A program made the position numbers and the translations under genes. 64,000 bases of DNA. Source: CBDDIP01 sp965229005. Lineage in GTDB: Bacteria; Actinomycetota; Acidimicrobiia; Acidimicrobiales; Ilumatobacteraceae. Below, in pieces: positions 36,363 to 44,751 of this stretch. The stretch lies in assembly GCA_965229005.1 (NCBI GenBank), contig CBDDIP010000002.1, forward strand, positions 3,658,001 through 3,722,000, read 5' to 3'. The notes beneath the pieces are model-generated. The model ran no database searches, had not been told where the DNA came from, and was given only the letters and a program-made list of their open reading frames with translations. Numbering within the stretch: the stretch's first letter is position 1; each line of letters starts with the position of its first letter.

Positions 36363-38237
36363 ATGCAGATGGACTTCAGCCACTGGATGGCGCTCGAGAG
36401 CGCGATGCAGGGTGATCAACCGCGCCGCAAGATCAGTCGAGCGACGCTCAAGCGGATCCTCGAGTTCGCCCGCCCCCACCGCCGCGCTCTGGTGCTATAC
36501 CTCGGCCTCAGCGTGCTCATCGCCGTCCTCACGGTGGCGACCCCGGTGCTCGCCGGCCGCGTCGTCGACGAGATCATCGGCGGTCGCAGCACGACGAAGG
36601 TCGTCGTGCTCGCGCTGGTCATCGCCGGCATCGCCGTGCTCGATGCGATCGTCGGCATCGGGGAGCGCTGGCAGTCGTCGAAGATCGGCGAAGGTCTGAT
36701 CCTCGACCTGCGCCGCGCCGTGTTCGGTCACGTGCAGCGCATGCCCGTCGCCTTCTTCACCCGCACCCACACGGGCTCGCTCGTCAGTCGGTTGAACAAC
36801 GACGTCATCGGCGCGCAGCGAGCTTTCACGTGGACGCTCTCCGGCGTGGTCAGCAACGTCATCGCGCTCACCCTGTCGCTCGTCGTCATGCTCCGCCTGT
36901 CGTGGCAGATCACGCTCTTGGCGCTGATCCTGCTCCCCGTGTTCGTCATCCCGGCGCGCCGGATGGGCTCGCGACTCGCCCAGCTCGAACGTGAAGGCGC
37001 CGACCACAACGCGGCGATGACCACGCAGATGACCGAGCGCTTCAACGCGCCCGGAGCGACCCTGGTCAAGCTGTTCGGCCGTCCCAAGCGCGAGGAAGCG
37101 GAGTTCGGCCGGCGTGCCGAGCGCGTCGCCGAGATCGGCGTCCGCTCCGCCATGGGCGAGTACGTCTTCATGACATCGCTGGCCCTCGTCTCCGCCCTGG
37201 CGCTGGCGCTCGTCTACGGGCTCGGCGGATACCTCGCGCTGCAGGGCGACCTCGAGGCCGGCACGGTGGTCACCCTCGCTCTGCTGCTCAACCAGCTCTA
37301 CGCGCCGCTCACCGCACTCGCCAGCGCGCGCGTGGATGCGATGACCGCGCTCGTCAGCTTCGAGCGCGTGTTCGAGGTGCTCGACCTCGCACCGCTGATC
37401 ACCGAGCGCAACGACCCGCTGACCGTGCCCGACGGGGCCGTCGGCGTTGAGTTCGACGACGTTCGCTTCAGCTACCCAGCCGCCGACAAGGTGTCGCTCG
37501 CCTCGTTGGAGGACGTCGCCGTCCTCGACGGCCGCGGCGGCAACGAGGTGCTCCACGGGATCTCGTTCCGTGCCGAGCCCGGCCACCTCGTCGCGATCGT
37601 CGGCACGTCCGGCAGCGGCAAGTCGACCATCGCGTCCTTGATCCCCCGGCTCTACGACGCGGACTCCGGCGCCGTGCGCGTCGGCGGCGTCGACGTGCGC
37701 GACCTGTCGTTCGAATCGCTGCGCGAGACCGTCGGACTGGTCACCCAGGACGGCCACCTCTTCCACGAGTCGGTGCGCGACAACCTGCGCTTCGCCCGCC
37801 CCGAAGCGACCGACGAGGAGCTGTGGGATGCGCTGCGCACCGCTCGCCTGGCCGAGCTCGTCGCCGAGCTGCCCGAGGGCCTCGACACCGTCGTCGGCGA
37901 GCGCGGCTACCGCTTCTCCGGCGGCGAACGTCAGCGACTGACGATCGCCCGCATCCTGCTGGCCGCGCCTCGGGTCGTCATCCTCGACGAAGCGACGGCG
38001 CACCTCGACAACACGTCCGAGGCAGCGGTGCAGGCTGCGCTCGCCGACGCACTCGCCGGCCGCACCGCGATCGTCATCGCCCACCGGCTGTCGACCGTTC
38101 GCGATGCCAATCTGATCCTCGTCGTCGAGGACGGTGTCGTCGTCGAACGCGGCACGCACGACGAGCTGCTCGCGCACGACGGAAGGTACGCAGAACTGCA
38201 CCGAACCCGTGCCGATGCGGGCATGATGTCGCCATGA
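36363..38237 (+). CDS. ABC exporter, fused membrane and ATPase domains
   Basis: 624 residues. An N-terminal six-helix transmembrane domain (about 40-330; RMPVAFFTRTHTGSLVSRLNND is the first coupling-loop region) is followed by a nucleotide-binding domain with Walker A GTSGSGKST, Q-loop VTQDG, signature FSGGERQR, Walker B VVILDEAT and H-loop IAHRLST. It is a type IV half-transporter that should work as a homodimer. Exporters of this MsbA/BmrA-like group move lipids, peptides or drugs; the substrate is unknown. ATGA overlap with the peroxidase gene. Confidence 0.93.
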   Translation: MQMDFSHWMALESAMQGDQPRRKISRATLKRILEFARPHRRALVLYLGLSVLIAVLTVATPVLAGRVVDEIIGGRSTTKVVVLALVIAGIAVLDAIVGIGERWQSSKIGEGLILDLRRAVFGHVQRMPVAFFTRTHTGSLVSRLNNDVIGAQRAFTWTLSGVVSNVIALTLSLVVMLRLSWQITLLALILLPVFVIPARRMGSRLAQLEREGADHNAAMTTQMTERFNAPGATLVKLFGRPKREEAEFGRRAERVAEIGVRSAMGEYVFMTSLALVSALALALVYGLGGYLALQGDLEAGTVVTLALLLNQLYAPLTALASARVDAMTALVSFERVFEVLDLAPLITERNDPLTVPDGAVGVEFDDVRFSYPAADKVSLASLEDVAVLDGRGGNEVLHGISFRAEPGHLVAIVGTSGSGKSTIASLIPRLYDADSGAVRVGGVDVRDLSFESLRETVGLVTQDGHLFHESVRDNLRFARPEATDEELWDALRTARLAELVAELPEGLDTVVGERGYRFSGGERQRLTIARILLAAPRVVILDEATAHLDNTSEAAVQAALADALAGRTAIVIAHRLSTVRDANLILVVEDGVVVERGTHDELLAHDGRYAELHRTRADAGMMSP

Positions 38238-38719
38238 CGATCTTCGATGCACCCATCCACACCCTGCGCGGCGACGAGTCGTCGCTGGAAGCCTTCCACG
38301 GCAAGGCCATCCTGGCCGTCAACGTCGCTTCCAAGTGCGGTCTCACCCCGCAGTACACCGGCCTCGAGCAGCTGCAGCAGACCTACGGCGATCGCGGCTT
38401 CACCGTCGTCGGCTTCCCTTGCAACCAGTTCGGTGCGCAGGAGCCCGGTTCGGCCGAGGAGATCGAGACGTTCTGCAGCACGACCTACGGGGTCAGCTTC
38501 CCGATGATGGAGAAGATCGACGTCAACGGCGACGATCGCCACCCGATCTACCAGGAGCTGACGCAGACCGCCGACAGCGAAGGCCACAGCGGCGACATCC
38601 GCTGGAACTTCGAGAAGTTCCTCATCGCCCCCGACGGTTCGGTCACCCGCTTCAGCCCGATGGTCGCCCCCGAGGACCCGGCGCTGGTCGCGAAGATCGA
38701 GGAGAGCCTGCCGGGCTGA
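38234..38719 (+). CDS. Glutathione peroxidase-family thiol peroxidase
   Basis: 161 residues from ATG 38234. The peroxidatic residue is Cys in NVASKCGLT (not selenocysteine). PCNQFG supplies Gln and WNFEKF the Trp and Asn of the catalytic tetrad. Bacterial Cys-GPx enzymes usually take electrons from thioredoxin rather than glutathione, and actinobacteria generally lack glutathione, so a thioredoxin peroxidase is most likely. The last 68 bases overlap the convergent TetR gene. Confidence 0.92.
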   Translation: MTIFDAPIHTLRGDESSLEAFHGKAILAVNVASKCGLTPQYTGLEQLQQTYGDRGFTVVGFPCNQFGAQEPGSAEEIETFCSTTYGVSFPMMEKIDVNGDDRHPIYQELTQTADSEGHSGDIRWNFEKFLIAPDGSVTRFSPMVAPEDPALVAKIEESLPG

Positions 38720-39299
38720 CCCCCGCAGGCAACGCGTCCGGCAACCAGGCGCTCACCAGAGCGCGTGAACCGGCACTGACCATCGCCAGGTACTCGTCGT
38801 CGCGCGCCACGTCGCCGTCGTCGAGCCAGGTGCACAACCCGTCGTAGTGGTAGCCGACCAACGTCTGCGCCATCCAGTGGCGCGTCAACGCGTCGCCGAC
38901 GTGCTCGCCGAGCAACGTCTCGGTGTACGCGGTGACGAGGTCGCGGAACACGCGCGCGTACTCGGCGAACTCCGGCTCGTGGTTGGCATGGCGCCACAGC
39001 AACCGGAACCCGTCGGGGTGCCGCCGGGCCACGTCGAGCAGCAGGCGTGACACGCCGTTCTCTCTCGCGTCGTGCTCGTTGAAGGACGCGTACAGGTCCG
39101 CGCTGACCTCGTCGAGCACCGCCCGGTACAGGGCCTCCTTCGTCTCGAAGATGCGGTAGACGATGAGCCGCGTCACGCCCGCCTCGCGGCCGACGTCGTC
39201 CATCGACGTCCCGTCGAAGCCGGCGCGGACGAAGGCGCTCGCCGCAGCGCGCAGGACCTGCTCGCGCCGTTCCGCTCTGGGGAGGCGTGGTGTTCCGAT
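38652..39299 (-). CDS. TetR-family regulator with no standard start codon at its homology start
   Basis: The frame encodes ERREQVLRAAASAFVRAGFDGTS then MDDVGREAGVTRLIVYRIFETKEALYR, a complete TetR helix-turn-helix. The first ATG (39203) falls inside the DNA-binding domain. Upstream in frame there is no ATG, GTG or TTG before a TAG stop: only CTG (39254) and ATC (39299). I give 39299 as the outer limit; CTG 39254 would lose part of helix 1. The C-terminal domain (to about 215) is ligand-sensing and unassigned. It is divergent from the LLM/P450 operon, with an operator-like palindrome between them. Confidence 0.75.
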   Translation of the reverse strand: MGTPRLPRAERREQVLRAAASAFVRAGFDGTSMDDVGREAGVTRLIVYRIFETKEALYRAVLDEVSADLYASFNEHDARENGVSRLLLDVARRHPDGFRLLWRHANHEPEFAEYARVFRDLVTAYTETLLGEHVGDALTRHWMAQTLVGYHYDGLCTWLDDGDVARDDEYLAMVSAGSRALVSAWLPDALPAGVSPAGSPRSSRPAPGPRGRPSG

Positions 39300-39320
39300 G
39301 ACGCGATGCTAACCCGACCC

Positions 39321-39349
39321 TTGACGGATGTATACACAGGTGTTTACAT
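39321..39349 (+). promoter_or_regulatory. LLM/P450 operon promoter with TetR-type operator
   Basis: TTGACG (39321-39326) can serve as -35 with a weak -10 around 39343-39348. Between them TGTATACACA-GGTGTTTACA (39329-39348) is an inverted repeat matching at 8 of 10 positions per arm. The TetR-family protein encoded next door is the likely binder. Transcription would start at or a few bases before ATG 39356, giving a leaderless mRNA. Confidence 0.6.
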
Positions 39350-39355
39350 GCGGAC

Positions 39356-40717
39356 ATGAAGTTCGGCATCTTCTACGAGCACCAGATGGGCCGCCCCTGG
39401 GGCGACGACGGCGAGCGCCAACTGGTGCAGGACGCGCTCGATCAGGTGGAGCTGGCCGACTCGCTCGGCATCCAGTACGTGTGGGAGGTGGAGCACCACT
39501 TCCTCGAGGAGTACAGCCACTCCTCCGCGCCCGAGGTGTTCCTCGCCGCGTGCAGCCAGCGCACGAAGAACATGCGTCTCGGCCACGGCATCATCCTCAC
39601 CGCACCGCAGTTCAACCACCCGGCGCGCACGGCCGAGCGAGTGAGCATGCTCGACCTCGTCTCGAACGGGCGCGTCGAGTTCGGCAGCGGCGAGTCCTCC
39701 AGCGAAGCAGAGCTCGGTGGCTTCGGCGTCAACCCGTTGGAGAAGCGCGACGCCTGGCTCGAGGGTCTCGAGACCGCGGTGCGCTGCATGGCCGAGACGC
39801 CGTTCACCGGTGTCGACGGCAAGTACGTCACGATGCCGCCGCGCAACGTCATCCCCAAGCCGATGCAGAAGCCGCACCCGCCCCTGTGGGTGGCGTGCTC
39901 ACGCCGCGACACCATCCTCCTGGCTGCGCAGAAGGGCATCGGCGCGCTGACCTTCGCGTTCATCGATCCCGAGGAAGCCGTCAACTGGGTCAGCGAGTAC
40001 GAGCGCACCTTCGCCGAGGAGTGCGTGCCCGTCGGCTTCGCCGTCAACCCACAGGTCGCCTGCGTCAGCCCGATGATGATGCACCACGACGAGGAGGAAG
40101 CCATCCGTCGCGGCGCCGAGGGCTCCAACTTCTTCGGCTACTCGCTCGGCCACTTCTACGTCTTCGGCGAGCACCGCCCGGCGAAGACCGACGTGTGGGC
40201 CGAGTACGTCGACCGTCGCGCCGCACAGGGCTACGACCCCGAGGCCGTCGCTGCCGCTGCTCGCGCGGAGACGCTCGGCGCCAAGCAGGCGGCCGGCGAC
40301 TCGACCGGCCTGCGCGGCAGCGTCGGCACGCCGCAGCAGGTGCGCGAGTACCTGCGCCGCTTCGAGGAGGCCGGCGTCGACCAGGTGATCTTCGTGCTCC
40401 AGGCCGGACGCAACAAGCACGAGCACATCATGGAGTCGATCGAGATCTTCGGGAAGGAGGTGCTGCCCGAGTTCATGGAGCGCGACGAGGCGCAGGTTGC
40501 CGCGAAGGCCAAGCGCCTCGCTCCTGCGATCGAAGCGGCGATGGCTCGGCGCGCCGAGCACTACCAACCGAAAGACCTCGGCGACTACTCGTTCCCGGCG
40601 CTGCCCAAGCAGTGGGCCAAGGCCACCGGCAACGTGGAGCTCGAGGCCACGCTGCAGCGCATGGCGGACGACAGCGCCTCCGGCAAGCGCGACACGACAT
40701 CGACGGTGACGGCATGA
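39356..40717 (+). CDS. LLM-class flavin-dependent monooxygenase
   Basis: 453 residues from ATG 39356. It begins MKFGIFYEHQMGRPWG and continues with VWEVEHHFLEEYSHSSAPEVF, LGHGIILTAPQFNHP and GRVEFGSGES, the bacterial-luciferase-like TIM barrel. Length is about 100 residues above the usual 340-360, due to insertions and a helical C-terminus. These enzymes use reduced FMN or F420; which is used here is unknown. ATGA coupling with a P450 and the divergent TetR point to a regulated oxidative pathway for one substrate. Confidence 0.88.
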   Translation: MKFGIFYEHQMGRPWGDDGERQLVQDALDQVELADSLGIQYVWEVEHHFLEEYSHSSAPEVFLAACSQRTKNMRLGHGIILTAPQFNHPARTAERVSMLDLVSNGRVEFGSGESSSEAELGGFGVNPLEKRDAWLEGLETAVRCMAETPFTGVDGKYVTMPPRNVIPKPMQKPHPPLWVACSRRDTILLAAQKGIGALTFAFIDPEEAVNWVSEYERTFAEECVPVGFAVNPQVACVSPMMMHHDEEEAIRRGAEGSNFFGYSLGHFYVFGEHRPAKTDVWAEYVDRRAAQGYDPEAVAAAARAETLGAKQAAGDSTGLRGSVGTPQQVREYLRRFEEAGVDQVIFVLQAGRNKHEHIMESIEIFGKEVLPEFMERDEAQVAAKAKRLAPAIEAAMARRAEHYQPKDLGDYSFPALPKQWAKATGNVELEATLQRMADDSASGKRDTTSTVTA

Positions 40718-41943
40718 GCATCGACACCCCCGAGCTGCTGTACAACCCGTTCGATCCGCTCTTCCGGGCCGATCCATACCCCTTCTACGACCGGTTGCGC
40801 GAGCTGGAGCCGGTGCACCGCTCGCCGATGGGGATGATCGTGCTGTCGCGCTACGAGGACGTCGCCCGCGCGCTGCGCGGCGCCGAGTTCGCTCGCGACA
40901 TCGAGGAGCACACGCCGTTGCCGACCGACCCGGTCCGCCTCGCACGACGCGAGCGGTTCCAACGCCGGCGCGCCGAGGGGCGCGGGGCGAAGACGATCCT
41001 CAACCTCGACCCGCCCGATCACACGCGCCTGCGCCGGCTGGTGACGATGGCGTTCACGCCGAAGGCGATCGAACAGCTCCGCGCCCGCGTCGAGCAGCTG
41101 GTCGGCGACATCCTCGACCGCGCCGAGGACGAGGGTTCGATCGAGCTGATCGACAGCCTCGCCTTCCCGGTGCCGTTCCAGGTCATCTCCGACCTGCTCG
41201 CCCTGCCCACCGAACGCTCCGATGAGGTGCGCGAGTGGTCGCAGGCGCTCACGGCTGCCCTCGAGCCGACGGCGAGCGAGGCAACACTGGACGAGAGCGA
41301 GCGCTGCGGCCGGCTGATGGGCGAGTACATCAACGACCTGGTCGACGAACGCCGTCACGCACTCGGTGACGACGTGCTGTCGGCGCTGATCCAGGCCGAG
41401 GAGGCAGGCGACCGGTTGAGCCCGGCCGAGCTCGTCTCGTTCGTGACGTTGCTCTACATCGCCGGGCACGAGACCACTGTGAACCTGATCGGCAACGGAA
41501 CACTCGCGCTGCTGCGCCATCCCGACGAGCTGCGTCGCTGGCGCGACGATCCGGCACTCGACACGAAGGCGGTCGACGAGCTGCTGCGCTACGACGGCCC
41601 CGTGCAGAACACCGTGCGCGTTCCGCTGGTCGACGTCGAGCTCGGCGGCATCCACGTGCCGAAGGGGACGTTGGTGGCAACGATCCTCGGCGCAGCGAAC
41701 CACGACCCCGAGATCTTCGAGGCACCACACGAGCTGCGGCTCGATCGTCCGAACGCGAACCGCCACCTGGCCTTCGCCGCCGGCGTGCACTACTGCCTCG
41801 GCGCGTCGTTGGCGAAGCTCGAAGCGCAGGTGGCCATCACCACGCTGATCCGCCGATTCCCGAACCTCGAACTGGCCGGCGCACCCGAGTGGCGCGACCG
41901 AATCACCATCCGAGGCGTCAGCAACCTGCCGCTGTCCTTCTAG
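40714..41943 (+). CDS. Cytochrome P450 (canonical)
   Basis: 409 residues from ATG 40714, overlapping the LLM stop. I-helix AGHETT (250-255) has the normal acid-Thr pair, VDELLRYDGP holds ExxR, and FAAGVHYCLG gives heme ligand Cys361. It is expected to hydroxylate a small hydrophobic substrate with electrons from a ferredoxin or ferredoxin reductase not encoded nearby. It forms an operon with the LLM monooxygenase. The stop TAG shares CTAG with the stop of the convergent dehydrogenase gene. Confidence 0.93.
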   Translation: MSIDTPELLYNPFDPLFRADPYPFYDRLRELEPVHRSPMGMIVLSRYEDVARALRGAEFARDIEEHTPLPTDPVRLARRERFQRRRAEGRGAKTILNLDPPDHTRLRRLVTMAFTPKAIEQLRARVEQLVGDILDRAEDEGSIELIDSLAFPVPFQVISDLLALPTERSDEVREWSQALTAALEPTASEATLDESERCGRLMGEYINDLVDERRHALGDDVLSALIQAEEAGDRLSPAELVSFVTLLYIAGHETTVNLIGNGTLALLRHPDELRRWRDDPALDTKAVDELLRYDGPVQNTVRVPLVDVELGGIHVPKGTLVATILGAANHDPEIFEAPHELRLDRPNANRHLAFAAGVHYCLGASLAKLEAQVAITTLIRRFPNLELAGAPEWRDRITIRGVSNLPLSF

Positions 41944-42812
41944 TCGTTGGCGAGCAGGTTGATCAGGCTGCTGGTGTCCCAGCGCTTGCCGCCGCGGGCG
42001 ATGACCTGCGCGTAGAACTGATCGACCAGCGCGGTCACGGGCAGCCGGGCGCCGTTGCGGTTGGCTTCCTCGAGCACGATGCCGAGGTCCTTGCGCATCC
42101 ACTCGACGGCGAAGCCGAAGTCGAACTCGTTGCGCGCCATCGTGTGCCCGCGGTTCTCCATCTGCCAGCTCTGTGCTGCGCCGTAGCGGATGACGTCGAC
42201 CACCGCGTCGGGGTCGAGCCCGGCGCGTTGGGCGAAGTTGATCCCCTCGGACAGTCCTTGGACGATCCCGGCGATGCAGATCTGGTTGACCATCTTCGTC
42301 AGCTGCCCGTTGCCGGCCGCGCCCATGAAGGCCGTCGCCCGGGCGTAGGCGGCCATGACCGGCTGAGCGAGGTCGTAGAACGCTTCGTCGTCGCTGCCGC
42401 ACATGATCGTCAGCGCGCCGTTCTCCGCGCCGGCCTGACCGCCCGACACCGGGGCGTCGACGAACCCGACACCGAACTCGGCGCTCGCCTCAGCCAGCTC
42501 GATCGCCACCCGCGCCGACGCGGTGGTGTGATCGACCAGCACAGCACCGGCGCCGGCTCCGGCCAACGCACCGTCGGGGCCGTAGACGACCTCGCGCACG
42601 TCGTTGTCGTTGCCGACGCACAAGAACACGAACTCCGCTCCCTCCGCTGCCTCGCGCGGCGTCGGCGCGGCACGGTTGCCGTAGAGGGCCACCCACGCGA
42701 GGGCCTTCTCCGGGGTGCGGTTGTACACGGTGACCTGGTGGCCGGCGGCGGCGAGATGGCGAGCCATCGGAGTCCCCATCACACCGAGCCCGATGAACGC
42801 AACAGAACTCAT
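41940..42812 (-). CDS. NAD(P)-dependent beta-hydroxyacid dehydrogenase (HIBADH family)
   Basis: 290 residues from ATG 42812. Rossmann motif FIGLGVMGTPMARHL, substrate-site DAPVSGGQAGAENGAL, catalytic Lys in GAAGNGQLTKMVNQ, and a C-terminal KDLGIVLEEAN helix. The family oxidises 3-hydroxyisobutyrate, tartronate semialdehyde partners or related 3-hydroxy acids, and includes imine reductases. Valine or propionate-type metabolism would fit the mut genes, but this is inference. Confidence 0.9.
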   Translation of the reverse strand: MSSVAFIGLGVMGTPMARHLAAAGHQVTVYNRTPEKALAWVALYGNRAAPTPREAAEGAEFVFLCVGNDNDVREVVYGPDGALAGAGAGAVLVDHTTASARVAIELAEASAEFGVGFVDAPVSGGQAGAENGALTIMCGSDDEAFYDLAQPVMAAYARATAFMGAAGNGQLTKMVNQICIAGIVQGLSEGINFAQRAGLDPDAVVDVIRYGAAQSWQMENRGHTMARNEFDFGFAVEWMRKDLGIVLEEANRNGARLPVTALVDQFYAQVIARGGKRWDTSSLINLLAND

Positions 42813-42873
42813 GACCGGCAGTCTTGCCGGTCACGAAACCACAAGCAGACCAGCACCCGGGAACGGGTCGAGC

Positions 42874-43060
42874 TCAGCGGGTGAGCGAGTACAGGTAGCA
42901 GTCCTCGGGGATCTCCGAGCTGTAGCCGGCCTTGCGCAGCACACCCTCGCGTTCGAAGCCAGCGCGCTCGGCGAGGCGCCACGACCGCTCGTTCCACGTC
43001 TCGATGATCAGTTGGAGCCGGTGGCAATCGGGTCGCTCGGCAAGCGGCCGAACCCATTTC
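42874..43060 (-). pseudogene. Remnant of a GNAT acetyltransferase (C-terminal part)
   Basis: About 60 codons read VRPLAERPDCHRLQLIIE, NERSWRLAERAGFEREG and LRKAGYSSEIPEDCYLYSL before a TGA at 42874. This is the C-terminal third of a RimJ/RimL-type GNAT (N-x-x-S, AGFExEG). The acetyl-CoA loop and N-terminal half are missing: upstream lies the divergent VOC gene starting at 43082. There is no plausible start codon at the homology boundary. It looks like a truncated gene left by a deletion or rearrangement. Confidence 0.7.
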
Positions 43061-43081
43061 TCGCTGGCTACTGTCGGAGCC

Positions 43082-43708
43082 GTGATCGACCACCTCGTCG
43101 TTGCGGTGCCGGACCTCGCCACATCGCGTGCGACCGCCGTCGAGCAGTGGGGCGTCACGCCGACACCCGGCGGACCGCACGTCGGCCACGGCACGCGCAA
43201 CGAACTGCTCGGCCTCGGCGGCGGCTCCTACCTCGAGCTGATCGGCCCGGACGTGGAGCAAGCCGACCACGACGGTGTCCGGCCCTTCGGCGTCGATCGG
43301 ATCACGGTGCCGACGTTGGTCGGTTGGTGCGCCCGTCCGCGACGTCCCCTCGCCGATGTCGTCGCCGCAGCGAACGCCGTCGGTTACGACGCCGGCGTCA
43401 TCCAGTCGATGTCGCGGCGTCGTCCGGACGGCGTACTGCTCGAGTGGGAGCTGACCTTCCGTCCGTCGGTCGGTGAGCACGTCGCCGTGATCCCGTTCCT
43501 CATCGATTGGGGATCCTCCGAGCACCCGACCGCGTCGCTGGGTCACGAACTGCAACTGGTCGAGCTGCGCATCGAGCATCCGGACCCGACACGGGTGCAG
43601 ATCGTCCTCGACGCGCTCGATGCCGCCTCGGGCGTGGTCGTCGTCGACGGCGATGCGCCGCGGCTCTCGGCCACGATCGACGGTCCCAGCGGCCGCATCG
43701 TTCTGTGA
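43082..43708 (+). CDS. VOC-like (Glyoxalase_3-type) protein
   Basis: 208 residues from GTG 43082 (VIDHLVVAVPDLATS). The N-terminal VIDHLVVAVPDL, GTRNELLGLGGGSYLELIGPD and later FLIDWG follow the Glyoxalase-like domain (PF13468) found in short VOC proteins. His4 and Glu of YLELIG are typical metal-site positions. The reaction is unknown. It is coupled by GTGA to an LLM-type oxidoreductase, suggesting action on the same substrate. Confidence 0.75.
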   Translation: MIDHLVVAVPDLATSRATAVEQWGVTPTPGGPHVGHGTRNELLGLGGGSYLELIGPDVEQADHDGVRPFGVDRITVPTLVGWCARPRRPLADVVAAANAVGYDAGVIQSMSRRRPDGVLLEWELTFRPSVGEHVAVIPFLIDWGSSEHPTASLGHELQLVELRIEHPDPTRVQIVLDALDAASGVVVVDGDAPRLSATIDGPSGRIVL

Positions 43709-44751
43709 GCAGGTTCGAGGTCGCCTGGTTCGCGCCGTCGTGCGGCGGCGACACGACACGTCTCGGGACGATCGACCGACAGCGCCTGGCGACGTTCGCC
43801 TACAACTCGCACGTCATCGGCGCCGCCGATCGGCTCGGGTTCGACAACGTCCTCATCCCGTCGAGCTTCGTGCCGGGGATGGACCCGTGGACGCTCGCCG
43901 CGGCGCTCGGGCCGACGCTCGCCCACTCCCGTCTGCTGCCCGCCGTGCGCGTCGGGGAGTTCGATCCACCGATGTTCGCCCGCGCAGCGAAGTCGCTGCA
44001 GCAGGCAATGGACGGTCGGCTGACGATCAACATCATCTCCAGCGAGCTGGCCGGCGAGTCGCTCGACGGTCCATCGCGCTACCGCCGCACCGCCGAGGCG
44101 ATGCAGCTCCTCCGCTCGTTCTGGACCACCGACCACGTCCGCCACGACGGCGAGTGGTGGCACTACGACCTGCCGACGTCACCGACTCGCACACGGACTC
44201 CCCCGCCGATGTACTTCGGCGGCACCTCCGACGAAGCGCGCGCGTGCGCTGCCGAGCATGCGGACGTCTACCTGATGTGGGTGGAGACCGTCGCCTCGAT
44301 CGGCGAGCTCGTCGCCGACATGCGCGCACGAGCGACGACCTTCGGACGCACCCTGCGCTTCGGCCTGCGCACCCACGTGATCGTCCGCGAGACCGAATCG
44401 GAGGCGCGGCAGGCAGCCGCCGACCTCGTCAGTGATCTCGACCCAGAGATCGGGCGGCGGATGAAGCAGGCGGCACACGACCACGCTTCGGTCGGTGTCC
44501 AACGCCAGGACGCGCTGCGTCAGGCGGCCGGCGACGACGGCTTCGTCGAGCCGCACCTGTGGACCGGCATCGGCGTGGCGCGCAGTGGCGTCGGCGCAGC
44601 GATCGTCGGCGATCCCGATCAGGTCGTCGCCACGCTCCGTGCGTACGCAGCGGCCGGCGTCGACGCGTTCATCCTCTCCGGCTACCCGCTCGACGACGAA
44701 GCCGAGCGCGTCGCCCGTTGGGTCCTCCCCGAGCTGCGAGCGTCGCGCTGA
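43705..44751 (+). CDS. LLM-class oxidoreductase (alkanesulfonate monooxygenase-like)
   Basis: 348 residues from GTG 43705. FEVAWFAPSCGGD, NVLIPSSFVPGMDPWTLAAAL, GRLTINIISSELAGE, RYRRTAEAMQLLRSFW and PPPMYFGGTSDEAR match SsuD and dimethylsulfone monooxygenase-type LLM enzymes. Such enzymes use FMNH2 to desulfonate organosulfur compounds. This would fit the sulfonate-type ABC importer at 21.5-24.4 kb, although the two loci are far apart. TGATG overlap with the nuclease gene. Confidence 0.87.
   Translation: MSRFEVAWFAPSCGGDTTRLGTIDRQRLATFAYNSHVIGAADRLGFDNVLIPSSFVPGMDPWTLAAALGPTLAHSRLLPAVRVGEFDPPMFARAAKSLQQAMDGRLTINIISSELAGESLDGPSRYRRTAEAMQLLRSFWTTDHVRHDGEWWHYDLPTSPTRTRTPPPMYFGGTSDEARACAAEHADVYLMWVETVASIGELVADMRARATTFGRTLRFGLRTHVIVRETESEARQAAADLVSDLDPEIGRRMKQAAHDHASVGVQRQDALRQAAGDDGFVEPHLWTGIGVARSGVGAAIVGDPDQVVATLRAYAAAGVDAFILSGYPLDDEAERVARWVLPELRASR

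Noticed and set aside
39328..40713. An 871-codon frame leading into the second P450
   Set aside because: The first half is an Arg-rich shadow of the LLM monooxygenase gene in another frame.
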